The notes under the pieces were generated by a model that was not told the DNA's origin, did not search any database, and saw nothing but the letters and a program-made list of their open reading frames with translations. A DNA stretch of 64,000 nt from Azolla caroliniana (taxonomy: Eukaryota > Polypodiophyta): the NCBI GenBank assembly GCA_043228905.1, contig JBHGNT010000008.1:7254001-7318000 (forward strand). The letters are read 5' to 3'. Positions 21,236-31,161 of the stretch are shown here, piece after piece. Position 1 is the stretch's first letter, and every line of letters begins with the position of its first letter. The translations under genes and the position numbers were made by a program.

Positions 21236-22846
21236 AAATGTCCAGAATGCTCTAGTCCAGGGGTTCCAACGGTTTATTGAGTAGTTGCTCCATCGGTTGT
21301 TGTTGTTGTTGCTCCTCCAGTTGTAGTTGTTGCTATTGTTGATCCCCAACCTGCTCTTCCTCTCCGGCCCTATCCATTTCCGCCTCTAATGGTCTCGGCG
21401 CTTCTAGCTCCGGCTCCTCATCCTTGGCTCCTCCTTCTGCTACACTGGGGCTTTGTCTGGCTCCGCCAGTCTGACTTCTTTTGGCTGCTCTACTCAGGCT
21501 TCGTTTGGCTGGCCTCCGCTGGTTTTGACTACATTCGGTGGTTGCTCTGGAGATTGCTCTCCGTCACTAATGTTAATTGCCGCCGACATTTGCGATGTTA
21601 TCTACCATCTTCGCTCCCGTTCGTATTGCTCGAACTGGAGTTGAGTGCCAAGCTGGTCATCATCCAGTTGTTCTACCAACCGCCTAACAACCGCCAATCG
21701 TTCCCCTACCAGGGACAAGAAATCGTCCGACAACTCCTCCCGGATGGTTACAATACTCTCCGCATCCATCTTGTAGAAGTTGTCATTGTCCTTTCTCTGG
21801 TTTTCCGCATCCGCTCGCAACGTTTGTAATTCCGCCGCATGTTGTGCCCATTTTCACCACCATTGCACTGAGCTTTCACCAATCATACTCTTTGTTCGTT
21901 CTTTCCATGCTTGCACAATGGCGCGGATCCGGTCGAGCCCCATCTTGGATTTGTCCTCCGTAGCCAGTTTTTCCTCCTTTAACTTCTTTATCAGGCCCGC
22001 GGTTGCCTGTGCTTGCACCTCATATTCCAGGAATTGGGTTTGATAATGTTGAGAATCAAGCTCAACTTGAGTGAACATGTGCTTATGAAGAAAAGGACGG
22101 TGTGTGAAAAAGTGTGTGAGCACACTTTATTGTAATCCATGTAGTTGTCGAGTGTTAGTGTGGTCAAAGAATATTAGATATTCTTATGACAAAATCGTAC
22201 TCAAGTGGATATCTTGGTTAGATTCCACCAACACATTTAATAGGTCAGTCCCTTGAGGACTTGTATATAAAACCCGCTTTTGCCATTTAGTTTAGTTGAT
22301 GATCTTTAGATAATTAATATAGCTCTCTTAAGTGCATAAGATGTCATCCCCCTAATGTGTGTTTTCTTATTTTTCTAGTTATTCTCTGTAATTCTTTCTC
22401 TAGTTTATACATTCACTCTCTCTCTCTCTCACACACACTACGCTTCTAAATACTAAACTCTACTAGAGCTAAATTCTTTACAGATAAGTTGTATGAACTC
22501 TGTTCAACGCCATCTTTGCTCGTTTTGTCTCCTCATAATGTTGTCGGTTGAGCTCCATCCGGTCCCTTGCTACTTCTTCCAGTACCTTTGCCATGTCGAC
22601 CGCCTTGGTCCATTCTTCCACCAATGCCTCTGTCGCCCTAAACCTCATTCTAGAGTTCTAACTTCTCCTGCTGTCGGTCACCTTCTACAATCAAATTCTT
22701 GTGCTCCGTGTCCAAATGCTTGTGATCTCGGTGCAGTCGTTCAAAATCCTTCGTCTTCTGCTTCAACTTTTGGTTTATTTGGCGTCAGGCGCAGTCTTCC
22801 CGGTCTTGCTACTGCCGTAGTTCTTCTTTGAGCCGCTCAATTTCGG
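21236..22846 (-). pseudogene. Ret5 coiled-coil gene, C-terminal part
   Basis: The minus strand continues the frame broken at 58560: EIERLKEELRQ just left of gypsy-4, then long Glu/Lys/Gln/Leu-rich stretches with heptad character (KLKQKTKDFERLHRDHKHLD; GLIKKLKEEKLATEDKSKM; LSLVGERLAVVRRLVEQLDD), ending in an acidic and glutamine-rich tail around 21260-21420. In-frame stops are of the CGA to TGA or CAG to TAG kind, and at least one frameshift exists. A copia-type solo LTR interrupts it at 22047-22482. No nuclease, polymerase or zinc finger is visible. Function unknown. Confidence 0.6.
22047..22482 (+). mobile_element. solo LTR inserted in the Ret5 gene
   Basis: 436 bp from TGTTGAGAATCAAGC to ATTCTTTACA with a perfect 5-bp duplication GATAA (22042-22046, 22483-22487). 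TATATAAAAC near 22265 and a (CT)n/(CA)n tract near the 3' end support LTR identity. Its ends resemble copia LTRs. No second copy is seen in the window. Confidence 0.8.
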
Positions 22847-23970
22847 TGTCGTAAAGATTTTCGCCCACGGTGTGAAATTTGCATGGAATGTACAAAATCG
22901 AGTGTGGTTCTTCACACACGATATTGAACAATAATAATGAAGATATTATTTTATATCTTGGTAAGAAAAGATGGATGTCTTCTAGGGCTTTCGAATTCAT
23001 TTTACTACATGTGAAATGGACAAATTAGTGTCAAGTTATGTGAATGTGAAGTTTGAGAAGAAGAAGAGAAAAACAAAATTGTGAGATATCCAACATAGAT
23101 AGGACAACATCAGGATGTAAGAGTATATAAGTAGAGTCATATCTCTTTATATTTCATCTAAGTGCTAGGAGCATAAAAGGGTTGGGTTGTATGACTTGGA
23201 CGAATGGATGTGGCCAAGTTATTCAAATAATGTTTTGGACGGAGCCGGAACCGGCACCGCATGGCGCCGACACCGAACGGTGACGGAACCGGAACCAACA
23301 CCAGACGGCGACGGAACCGAAACCGACATCGGGACCGGAACCGGAACCGATAGACAGGATAGATAGATCGATCAGATAGGTTGATCGCGACGATTTCAGT
23401 GTGAAACGAACAAAATCATCTAGACTAAAAACCCTATTAGAAATTTGCAATAAAATTGAACCTTGCACCTCCAAGATAGGAGGCAATAGACTTACCACTA
23501 GGCTTAGTCATTTCCTTAAAAATGTTTTTTCTATCATTATACTTTTACATGTAAATTCTCATATTAGAGCTTCATTGAGTGACATGGTTATCATGCATCA
23601 CATGTAATGCATGAGCGTCAAATGGCAAACATACATCACATGCATTCCATGCATTGTATTCATGTCTTGTAACCTCACATGCATCATATGCATGGGAGCA
23701 TCTATAAAAGGGTGGCTGAAAAAGATCAATGGGGAGCAATGTATTAATCAAGAAATTAAAAGTAAGAAAATTTGTTATCCCATTGGGTGATGTATTAATC
23801 TTGTCTCTCAAATCTAAAGTTAAGCGTCCTATCTGATCTCAATCTCTCTCTCTTTCAATCTATCTAAAATACTTTCTAGCTAAAGCTAGTGCATACTTCG
23901 AACCCTTCCGGTCCAGAACCCTGGCGGTTCCGCCTCACGATCCGCACGTATTGACGGATTTTTCACGACA
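22847..23970 (+). repeat. 5' LTR of gypsy-4
   Basis: 1,124 bp from TGTCGTAAAGATTTTCG to TTTCACGACA, about 480 bp longer than the 3' LTR. The extra length includes a block of GGAACCGG-type short repeats (23236-23350) and a CATGCAT/CACATGCAT block (23580-23700). It is followed by TAATTAAG and the primer-site-like TGGTGAACCTGAGGTGAA. Confidence 0.75.
23452..23505 (-). other. tRNA-like sequence in the gypsy-4 5' LTR, antisense
   Basis: On the minus strand AAGCCTAGTGG (10 of 11 to the A-box TRGCNNARYGG) is followed about 33 bp later by GGTTCAATTTT (near-match to the B-box), with a potential stem CCTCC/GGAGG between them at the anticodon-arm position. The 3' LTR has the same feature at 38046-38100, so it predates this insertion. 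It is derived from a tRNA or a SINE head and is probably not a working tRNA gene. Confidence 0.5.
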
Positions 23971-24041
23971 TAATTAAGTGGTGAACCTGAGGTGAAGAAG
24001 CGGTAGGAAGGATCAAGACGAGGATCGACCAATACTTGGAG

Positions 24042-24238
24042 ATGGCATCTTCAAGCAATCAAGTGGGAGAGTTCGAAAGAATGATGATAATCTTCGAGCA
24101 AATGATGATATCTCGGGACAATGATGCGAGCGTGGAGAAGGTTGTCAATCGTGTTGTGGAGGTCGAGGGTCAATTTGATGGAAGGAACATTACAAAGTTC
24201 CTGGATGTATACAAAAGGGAGATGAATCAAAGGGACGT
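24042..24238 (+). pseudogene. gypsy-4 gag-like gene, first part
   Basis: It starts MASSSNQVGEFERMM and resembles the start of gypsy-3 gag in layout: VVNRVVEVEGQFDGRNITKF corresponds to gypsy-3 AIEAIVGTIGRFSGKDATSY. It is interrupted after MNQRD by copy A and continues in frame at 35787 with DVFEAHQISS. Confidence 0.7.
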
Positions 24239-24888
24239 TGTCGTGAAGAAAACCGGCCAGAAGCGGAATCGGCGAAGCAGGGCGCATGAACCGGGCCTAC
24301 ACTTTTCCACACCAATTGATACCTTGTAAATAACTAGGAGTAAGACGGTGGGAGCAAAGAGACTAGATGTGACACATTGAATGTCTTGGAAATCGAAGGG
24401 TATCTCTGTCCGAAAGCACAGAGAATAAATTGATGAAAACGAGGGTGCAACGGCCTGCCTCGACGACCTACAAAAGGGAAGGAAGAAGGCGGATGAAGAT
24501 ATCGTGTTTTGGGAGCGAGGAGGAAGTGTTGTCGGACTGGGGACCGAGCTCTCTCCTTCGTCGTTCGTCATTCTCTGCAGTATTTTGGACCGAGTTGCCT
24601 CTGCTTCGTGGACAACCCGTGTGCTTCCGGCAGAGGCTCCACAGTGCAATCAGGGTTGTGTGCGTGCGTGAGCATCGTGTGTGTGCGTGTTCGCCTGAGT
24701 TGGGTCCATTGCCGGCTTGCCAGTTGTAATCGTTATTGGTTTTGTAATTAAGACTTGGTTCTCTCTCTCTTTCTCCCTCTGTGTTTCTCCAAGCCGCTCT
24801 CTTCCCCTCTCTTCTCTCTCACGCTCCTTGGTTCAAGGCCCCTGCGGTCCCGCCTCTTTCCACACGCGAAAAGCGTAACAACTCGACA
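24239..24888 (+). repeat. 5' LTR of copy A
   Basis: 650 bp from TGTCGTGAAGAAAACCGGCC to AACAACTCGACA. It is followed by TAT and TTGGTGAACCCAATGTGA, the primer site form of this family with two changes. It contains CT-rich tracts and ends in the conserved 'ggttcaaggcccctgcggtc' segment. Confidence 0.85.
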
Positions 24889-24932
24889 TATTTGGTGAAC
24901 CCAATGTGAAACAAGCGACAAAGGAGTGAAGG

Positions 24933-25306
24933 ATGAGGGGATCCGAGCTTGCTGAAACTATGGCCGTAGCCGTCAACTGGCTAGTGAGCGCTCGCGAGGG
25001 AATGGGTGCCCTCGACAAGGCCATTGAGTCGATCGTCAGCACCATAGGTCGATTCGGTGGGAAGAATGCCATGAGCTACTTGGAGGCCTACTGGGCCGAA
25101 ATGATCATGAGGGATATCTCGGTGGACAGGCGGTTGTCCGGATTCCCTGGGGTGGTGACGCCGAGCATCCACGCAGAGGTGCTCGAGGTGCTGGCTGGAT
25201 GCCAGACTTGGGAGGAGTTCGAACTGCGGTTCCTCGAGATGTATGGGTTCGATGACTCGCTTCGGCTGTCGAAGCGAGACTTCATGGCGTGGGTTGAGAG
25301 CCCTGG
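24933..25306 (+). pseudogene. gypsy-3 copy A gag, first part
   Basis: MRGSELAETMAVAVNWLVSA begins the gag seen in copies B and C. The frame is open to WVESPG, where gypsy-2 inserted at CCTGG. It continues at 31162. Confidence 0.85.
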
Positions 25307-25468
25307 TGTCATGATATGGCAAGACTCGAACCCATGACCTTAGGTTATATGGGTCGAGCTCTTGACCATTAGACCATCTATTGTAATAGGTAGGATATTA
25401 TTTTCATTTACATTTTATTATAGGAAATTAGTGTATATTCCAGATTTCTCTGGAACATTCTAGCCTAG
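25307..25468 (+). repeat. extra 162-bp LTR piece at the left end of gypsy-2
   Basis: This repeats the first ~157 bp of the LTR, ending CATTCTAG, then CCTAG, and the complete LTR starts at 25469. The 3' LTR has no such extension. Because the CCTGG target duplicate lies outside this piece, it was part of the inserting DNA or arose afterwards by duplication. Confidence 0.8.
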
Positions 25469-25477
25469 TGTCATGAT

Positions 25478-25545
25478 ATGGCAAGACTCGAACCCATGAC
25501 CTTAGGTTATATGGGTCGAGCTCTTGACCATTAGACCATCTATTA
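25478..25545 (-). other. antisense tRNA-like block in the gypsy-2 LTR
   Basis: On the minus strand TGGTCTAATGG (10 of 11 to the A-box consensus) lies about 44 bp before GGTTCGAGTCT (10 of 11 to the B-box GGTTCGANTCC). The flanking 7-mers AGATGGT and GCCATAT could pair at six of seven positions. A full cloverleaf is imperfect, so I call it tRNA-derived and not a tRNA gene. The block occurs also at 25316-25383 and 30729-30796, and in weaker form in both gypsy-1 LTRs. Confidence 0.55.
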
Positions 25546-25652
25546 TAATACGTAGGATATTATTTTCATTTACATTTTATTATAGGAAATTAGTGTATAT
25601 TCCAGATTTCTCTGGAACATTCTAGAAGCTTCAGGATTACTCCTGAAAACAC

Positions 25653-25698
25653 TATAAAAGAGGGCACTAGGCATTATGTTGAACCAAATTGGTTCAAC
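25653..25698 (+). promoter_or_regulatory. gypsy-2 LTR promoter: TATA box and perfect palindrome at the start region
   Basis: TATAAAA begins at 25653. Arms GTTGAACCAA (25678-25687) and TTGGTTCAAC (25689-25698) form a perfect 10-bp inverted repeat around one base. The right arm starts 36 bp after the TATA box, the same spacing as in gypsy-1, so the transcript probably starts at or in this palindrome. Confidence 0.65.
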
Positions 25699-25771
25699 GC
25701 TAGTCTTAAGCCTTTTAGCCACCATTGTATATTCTCTTCATATAATACATATCTTTCTTATCATCACTCAC

Positions 25772-25815
<44 letters not shown>

Positions 25816-25919
25816 CGTCTCGCTCACTCCTTCCTTCTCTCTCAAAGTTCTACACCTCTCATAGTACTAATCCTTCGTTTAGTACTAATTCCTTCTCTGT
25901 CTCAATACTGTTCCTGACA

Positions 25920-25936
25920 GTTTGAACCAAATTTTC
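25920..25936 (+). other. gypsy-2 putative self-primer binding site
   Basis: GTTTGAACCAAATTTTC follows the LTR directly. TTGAACCAA is complementary to TTGGTTCAA at the predicted RNA 5' end, as described for Tf1/sushi-type elements that prime from their own transcript. No tRNA-type TGG primer site is present. Confidence 0.6.
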
Positions 25937-25992
25937 TACCTTCTATCTCTCTCATTTCCTACTAATATCTTATTCCTCTTTTCTTTCATCCC

Positions 25993-27143
25993 ATGGCCAC
26001 TGTTAGCGCTGAAGAATATCAATCTGTTTTCTCGGAATTTCAATGCTTGAAAGAGAAGTTCCATGCTTTGGAACAAGAAAACCAACGATTGTTGGGGGAT
26101 CTTCAGCAAATCTCCTTAGAAAAGCAGCAAACGCAACAACAGCATGGGGAACTTGCGTTACGCGTGCAACAACTCGAAGCAACCATCGTAGCGATGCAAC
26201 AACATGGGCCCGGAACACAAGGGATTCATAAAGAACCCAAGATTGGCCTTCCCACGAAGTTTGATGGAACGCGATCGTAGTTTAGAGGGTTCCTTAACCA
26301 GGTACGATTAGTTATCCAAATGCATCCTTCCCGATATCCCAATGATGCATCACGAGTGGGTTTAGTAGGCACTTTGTTAAGTGGCTCAGCGTTGTCATGG
26401 TTCGCTCCACTATTAGCAAAGGAATCTCCGTTACTCAACAACTTTGAAGAGTTTCTAGGTGAGTTTAAAGCATGTTTCGGATATACTGACAGCATTAGGA
26501 CCGCAATCAACAAAATTCGGCGATTACGCCAAGGTGACCGTCTAGCCTCCGCATACGCTGCAGATTTTCGCCTACTCGCCGCCGATATCCCTTGGGATGA
26601 TCAAGCGTTGATGGAGCAATTCCGTTATGGTTTACGCAACGACGTTAAGGATTTACTCTTGACCTTCCCCGAAGAGCCAAAGTCCTTAACAGAAGCAATC
26701 AGTCGCGCGGTGAGATGTGACAACCGCCTCTTTGAGCGACGTTCGGAAAGACAGCTACAGATGCCGAGGCCAAGATCAGAGCCCACCTACGCCTCAGTGG
26801 TAGCAAGACCTTTTCCGAGGGAGTCATATAATGCGCCTCCAACGAATACTCTGACTCCGATGGAGAATGACACTACACGTCGTCGAGGGCCATTATCCGA
26901 AGAAGAAAAGCAGTGACGCCGTACAAATCGACTATGTCTTTACTGCGGTGGACCAGGACATATCGCAATAAATTGCCCCCATAGGCCTCGAAGATAGGTA
27001 AACCAAATAGTCGCTAGTTCTAATTGTACTAAACCCGAGCCTATTTCAGTAGGAATATCTGATAGTCCTAATAGTCCTAATAGCCCAGATCTAGCGAACA
27101 AATTTGATGTCCTTAGTCAGTTAGAAGAAGAGTTAAACGACTA
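25993..27143 (+). pseudogene. gypsy-2 gag
   Basis: It starts MATVSAEEYQSVFSEFQCLK with a Gln-rich coiled coil, then the capsid region (ASRVGLVGTLLSGSALSWFA; DIPWDDQALMEQFRYGLRND) and a CCHC knuckle CLYCGGPGHIAINC (about 26935-26976). Three in-frame stops (26278, 26914, 26999) are each one C to T change from CAG or CGA. The frame ends LEEELND-TAA at 27143. It packages the RNA in virus-like particles. Confidence 0.85.
27132..27138 (+). other. gypsy-2 candidate -1 frameshift site GTTAAAC
   Basis: The gag frame reads GAG TTA AAC GAC TAA. The -1 frame reads GTT AAA CGA CTA AGT and is open through KIGAVWLDNPR into the protease. The stop lies one codon past the heptamer. It is identical to the gypsy-1 site at 13924. 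Confidence 0.7.
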
Positions 27144-30100
27144 AGTCCAACCAAAATAGGAGCCGTTTGGTTGGACAACCCTAGATCTGTGCAACCCATT
27201 AGTGGTTCCATTCCCTCTACGCAATTTAGTGATGTGTTCGTAGCCCAAGTAATAGTTAGTACTAAAAGTACCCCTCCAGTACATGTCCTACCACTCTTAG
27301 ATTTCGGAGCTAACTCTTGCTTTATGGATAAGAAATTTGCTCAAGCTCATAAGATATCCCTAAGAAAACTCCAGTGTCTAGCCTCTATAGTAGTCATTGA
27401 TGGACGTCCCATTGCTTCCGGAAATATAATAGAAGAGTCAGAGCCCATTAATATTGTCCTAGATAACTTAGCATGTGTAGTATCATTTAATATTATTAGT
27501 ATCCCAGAACATCCTATAGTTTTAGGATTACCGTGGTTCGAGTTACATAACCCAAACATAGATTGGAGAACAAGAGAAATCCAGTGTCGACAAACCCAAG
27601 GGTCAACTCAGAAGATGGCAACCATTTCACTACGTCAGTTGCGTAAAGAAGGGCGCGAGGAGGAAATGTTCCTCTTTGCAATATTAGTAAACCCCTCTAG
27701 CACCACTAAAGAAGAATCCACCGTTCAACTTCCCGAGAAGTATCGTCATTACGCCGATGTGTTCGATAAAGTACAAGCCAACACACTTCCTCATCATTGA
27801 CCGTACAATTGCCCCATCTATTTACAACCGGGAAAAGAGCCGCCATGGGGACCGATCTACAATTTGTCACCAACCGAGCTGGAAGTCCTTCGGGCCTATA
27901 TCGAGGAGAATTTGGAAAATGGTTTCATTCGACATTCGAAATCTCCAGCCGGCGCGCCCATTTTCTTCGTCAAGAAAAAAGATGGATCGCTTCGTCTCGT
28001 TGTAGATTACCGTGGCTTGAATAAGGTTACAATCAGGAATAGGTATGCTCTTCCCCTTATCTCAAGTCTTTTAGAACGGATCAATGGTGCCAAGTTCTTC
28101 ACGAAGATCGACTTACAGGGAGCATATAACCCGTACCGATCCGACCAGGAGACGAATGGAAGACTGCGTTTCGCACCAGATATGGGCACTTCGAGTATAC
28201 GGTCATGCCGTTCGGCCTCACTAATGCGCCGACAGTCTTCCAGCACATGGCTAATGATATATTCCGAGATCTATTGGATGATTGTTTGATCATCTATTTG
28301 GATGATCTACTGGTTTATTCAAAGACCCAAGAAGAACATGATTCTCATGTACTATTAGTACTAAAACGACTTCGAGAACATGGTCTGTATGCAAAGCTGG
28401 AAAAATGTAGTTTCGGGTGCAACCAAATGGAATTTCTCGGCTACATCATTTCGTCAGAAGGCATCTCCATGGACCCAGCTAAGGTCAAAATGGTGGTAGA
28501 ATGGCAGACTCCGCGTTCGGTGCGGGATGTGCAATGCTTCCTAGGCTTTGCCAATTTTTAACAGAAATTCATACAAGATTACTCAAAGATCGTTCTACCT
28601 CTCACACAACTTACCAGGAAGGGACAACCGTTCATCTGGTCTGAAGAAACGGACATGGCTTTCGAGAGTCTTAAAAAGGCATTTACATCGGCTCCAATTC
28701 TAGCTCATGTCGATCCGGAAAAAGCATTCATTATCGAAGCTGACGCATCGGATTTTGCATTGGGGAGCATTCTGTCACAACAAGGGAATGATGAGAAGCT
28801 ACATCCTGTGGCTTTTCACTCACGCAAGTTTGACGCCGCCGAAATTAACTACGAAATTCATGATAAGGAGCTATTGGCAATAGTGGATTCTTTTATGCAA
28901 TGGAGGCATTTTCTGGAGGGATCCTCTCATCCAATCACCGTATTTAGTGATCACAAGAATCTTGCCTACTTTCAGGATGCTCGTGTGTTGAATCAACGTC
29001 AAGCTCGGTGGGCCCACTTCCTCACGCGTTTCGACTTCAAAATTACATATCGTTCGGGGAAGCACCAAGGGAAGGCAGATGCATTATCACGACGTTCGTA
29101 TCTAGCACCCCGTCCCGGCGAGCCAGCTTTCGATAACCAAAAACGAGTCATCTTGGGACCAACACAACTACAAGCAACACAGATCTTTGACATGCCCATG
29201 GATTCCTGCGTTATCGATACCATACGTGAAGACTTGAAGACAGATGCATTCGCCCAAGCTATACTAGCACAAATTGATCCCTCTCGAGCGTCGTGTTCAC
29301 AGTCGCAACCACCAGGTACGGACTATCGGCAATTCAAATACCATGATGGGTTACTCTTCTTTAAAGAACTTTTGTATGTTCCTAATGGTTCTTGCCGCCT
29401 TCGAGTAGTTCAAAACTGCCATGACACATATACAGCTTGGCATTTTGGTAGTACTAAAACATTGCATTTAGTACAACTATCATTCTGGTGGCCCTGTATG
29501 CGACAATTTGTCGAGGATTTTGTTCGGACTTGTGATACATGTTGCAGAGCGAAAATGCCAAGGCATCATCCATATGGTTTATTAGAACCATTACCAATTC
29601 CAAGCAAGTCGTGGCAATCCATTGCTCTAGACTTCATCACAGATCTTCCTGTCTCTAAGGGGTTCAATGCGATTCTAACGGTGGTCGATCGATACACGAA
29701 GATGGCTCATTTCTTGCCATGTACTAAGGAGATCTCCAGTGAAGACACTACCGAAATTGTCATGCGTGAAGTATGTCGGCATCATGGACTTCCCGATAGT
29801 ATCATCAGCGACCGTGGACCCTAGTTCGTGTCAAAATTCTGGAAGCACCTTTTTAACATGCTCAAGGTCTCTTGTAACCTCTCCTCCGGCTACCATCCAC
29901 AAACCGATGGCCAAGCTGAACGAACAAATCAAACGCTGGAGCAGTATCTGCTGTGCTTTCTCAGTTATCATCAGGACGATTGGGCAGATATTCTCCACTT
30001 CGCTGAATTTGCCTATAACAACTCTATCCACGCATCCACTAAAGTTACGCCATTTTATGCTTATACGAGATGTCACCCCCGGTGGAGTGTACTTGAAACC

Positions 30101-30727
30101 CCAGAGGTGTCCACAAATCCGTGCGCGGAGGATCGTTTGGAGCGGTTACGCAAGATACAAGCGGATTTATCTACTCATCTCCAGCAAGCTCAACAAACAC
30201 ACAAGGTCTACGCGGATCGTCATCGACTTCCATCCAGTTTTAATATTGGAGATCGGGTGTGGCTGCTACGACGACACATCAACACTACTCGCCCATGTGA
30301 GAAGTTGGATTATCGGCGATTAGGTCCTTTCCGTATTATTGGACAGATTAATGATGTCGCTTTTCATCTCGATCTACCTCCTCAACTTCGGATACATCCG
30401 GTGTTTCATAGTTCTCTCCTCGAACCCTATCACGAGAGCACCATCCCAGGACGTCTTATCAAACCTCCACCCCCGATCGAGCTTGAAGATGGGCCAGAGT
30501 ACGAGGTTGCCGCCATCCTTGATTCCAAGATTGTTCGCAACAAGCTCTACTATCTAGTCGATTGGCTAGGCTATAGTCCCAGCGAACGTACTTGGGAACC
30601 GATCGAGAATGTGACCAATGCTCGTGCTCTTCTTGAAGACTTCCATCGTCAATATCCACACAAACCGGGTCCTCAATCCAAGACGACTCGTGACACTCGT
30701 CGTTTTAAAGGGGGGATAATGTCATGA
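27139..30727 (+). pseudogene. gypsy-2 pol: protease, RT, RNase H, integrase, chromodomain
   Basis: Protease LLDFGANSCFMD near 27297. RT with [29 protein letters not shown] and the catalytic IIYLDDLLVYSK (about 28290-28325). RNase H FIIEADASDFALGSILSQ. Integrase with HCCC finger (NCHDTYTAWHF; CDTCC) and catalytic motifs LDFITDLPVSK, IISDRGP and TDGQAERTN. The C-terminal chromodomain AAILDSKIVRNKLYYLVDWL ends in ERTWEP. The product would be cut by its own protease. Breaks are TGA at 27798, a lost base near 28130, TAA at 28560 and TAG at 29822. The last codons overlap the 3' LTR. Confidence 0.9.
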
Positions 30728-31009
30728 TATGGCAAGACTCGAACCCATGACCTTAGGTTATATGGGTCGAGCTCTTGACCATTAGACCATCTATTGTAAT
30801 AGGTAGGATATTATTTTCATTTACATTTTATTATAGGAAATTAGTGTATATTCTAGATTTCTCTGGAACATTCTAGAAGCTTTAGGATTACTCCTGAAAA
30901 CACTATAAAAGAGGGCACTAGGCATTATGTTGAACCAAATTGGTTCAACGCCAGTCTTAAGCCTTTTAGCCACCATTGTATATTCTCTTCATATAATACA
31001 TATCTTTCT

Positions 31010-31054
<45 letters not shown>

Positions 31055-31161
31055 CCCGTCTCGCTCACTCCTTCCTTCTCTCGAAGAAGTTCTACACCTC
31101 TCATAGTACTAATCCTTCGTTTAGTACTAATTCCTTCTCTGTCTCAGTACTGTTCCTGACA
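30720..31161 (+). repeat. 3' LTR of gypsy-2
   Basis: 442 bp, TGTCATGATATGG to CTGTTCCTGACA, preceded by the purine tract AAAGGGGGGATAA and followed by target duplicate CCTGG. It carries the same tRNA-like block, TATA box and palindrome as the 5' LTR. Confidence 0.9.

Larger units (their letters stand above)
25469..25919 (+). repeat. 5' LTR of gypsy-2
   Basis: 451 bp from TGTCATGATATGG to CTGTTCCTGACA, against 442 bp for the 3' copy; the difference is mostly in a (CT)n tract near 25770-25812. It carries an antisense tRNA-like block, a TATA box at 25653 and a palindrome at the expected transcript start. Confidence 0.9.
25307..31161 (+). mobile_element. gypsy-2: Ty3/gypsy chromovirus, lightly decayed
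   Basis: It is flanked by CCTGG (25302-25306 and 31162-31166) within the gag of copy A. Order: partial extra LTR piece, 5' LTR, self-primer-like site, gag with zinc knuckle, GTTAAAC shift site, protease, RT, RNase H, integrase, chromodomain, purine tract AAAGGGGGGATAA, 3' LTR. Coding damage is limited: stops at about 26278, 26914, 26999, 27798, 28560 and 29822 and one frameshift near 28130. It is related to gypsy-1 throughout. Confidence 0.9.

Noticed and set aside
25478-25545. A functional tRNA gene
   Set aside because: A and B boxes are good, but the T-stem depends on G-U pairs, the anticodon arm does not form well, and the block repeats with the LTR. tRNA-derived is the safer call.
25765-25815. 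The (CT)n tracts in LTRs as a meaningful regulatory signal
   Set aside because: They vary in length between LTR pairs and occur in all families here; replication slippage explains them.
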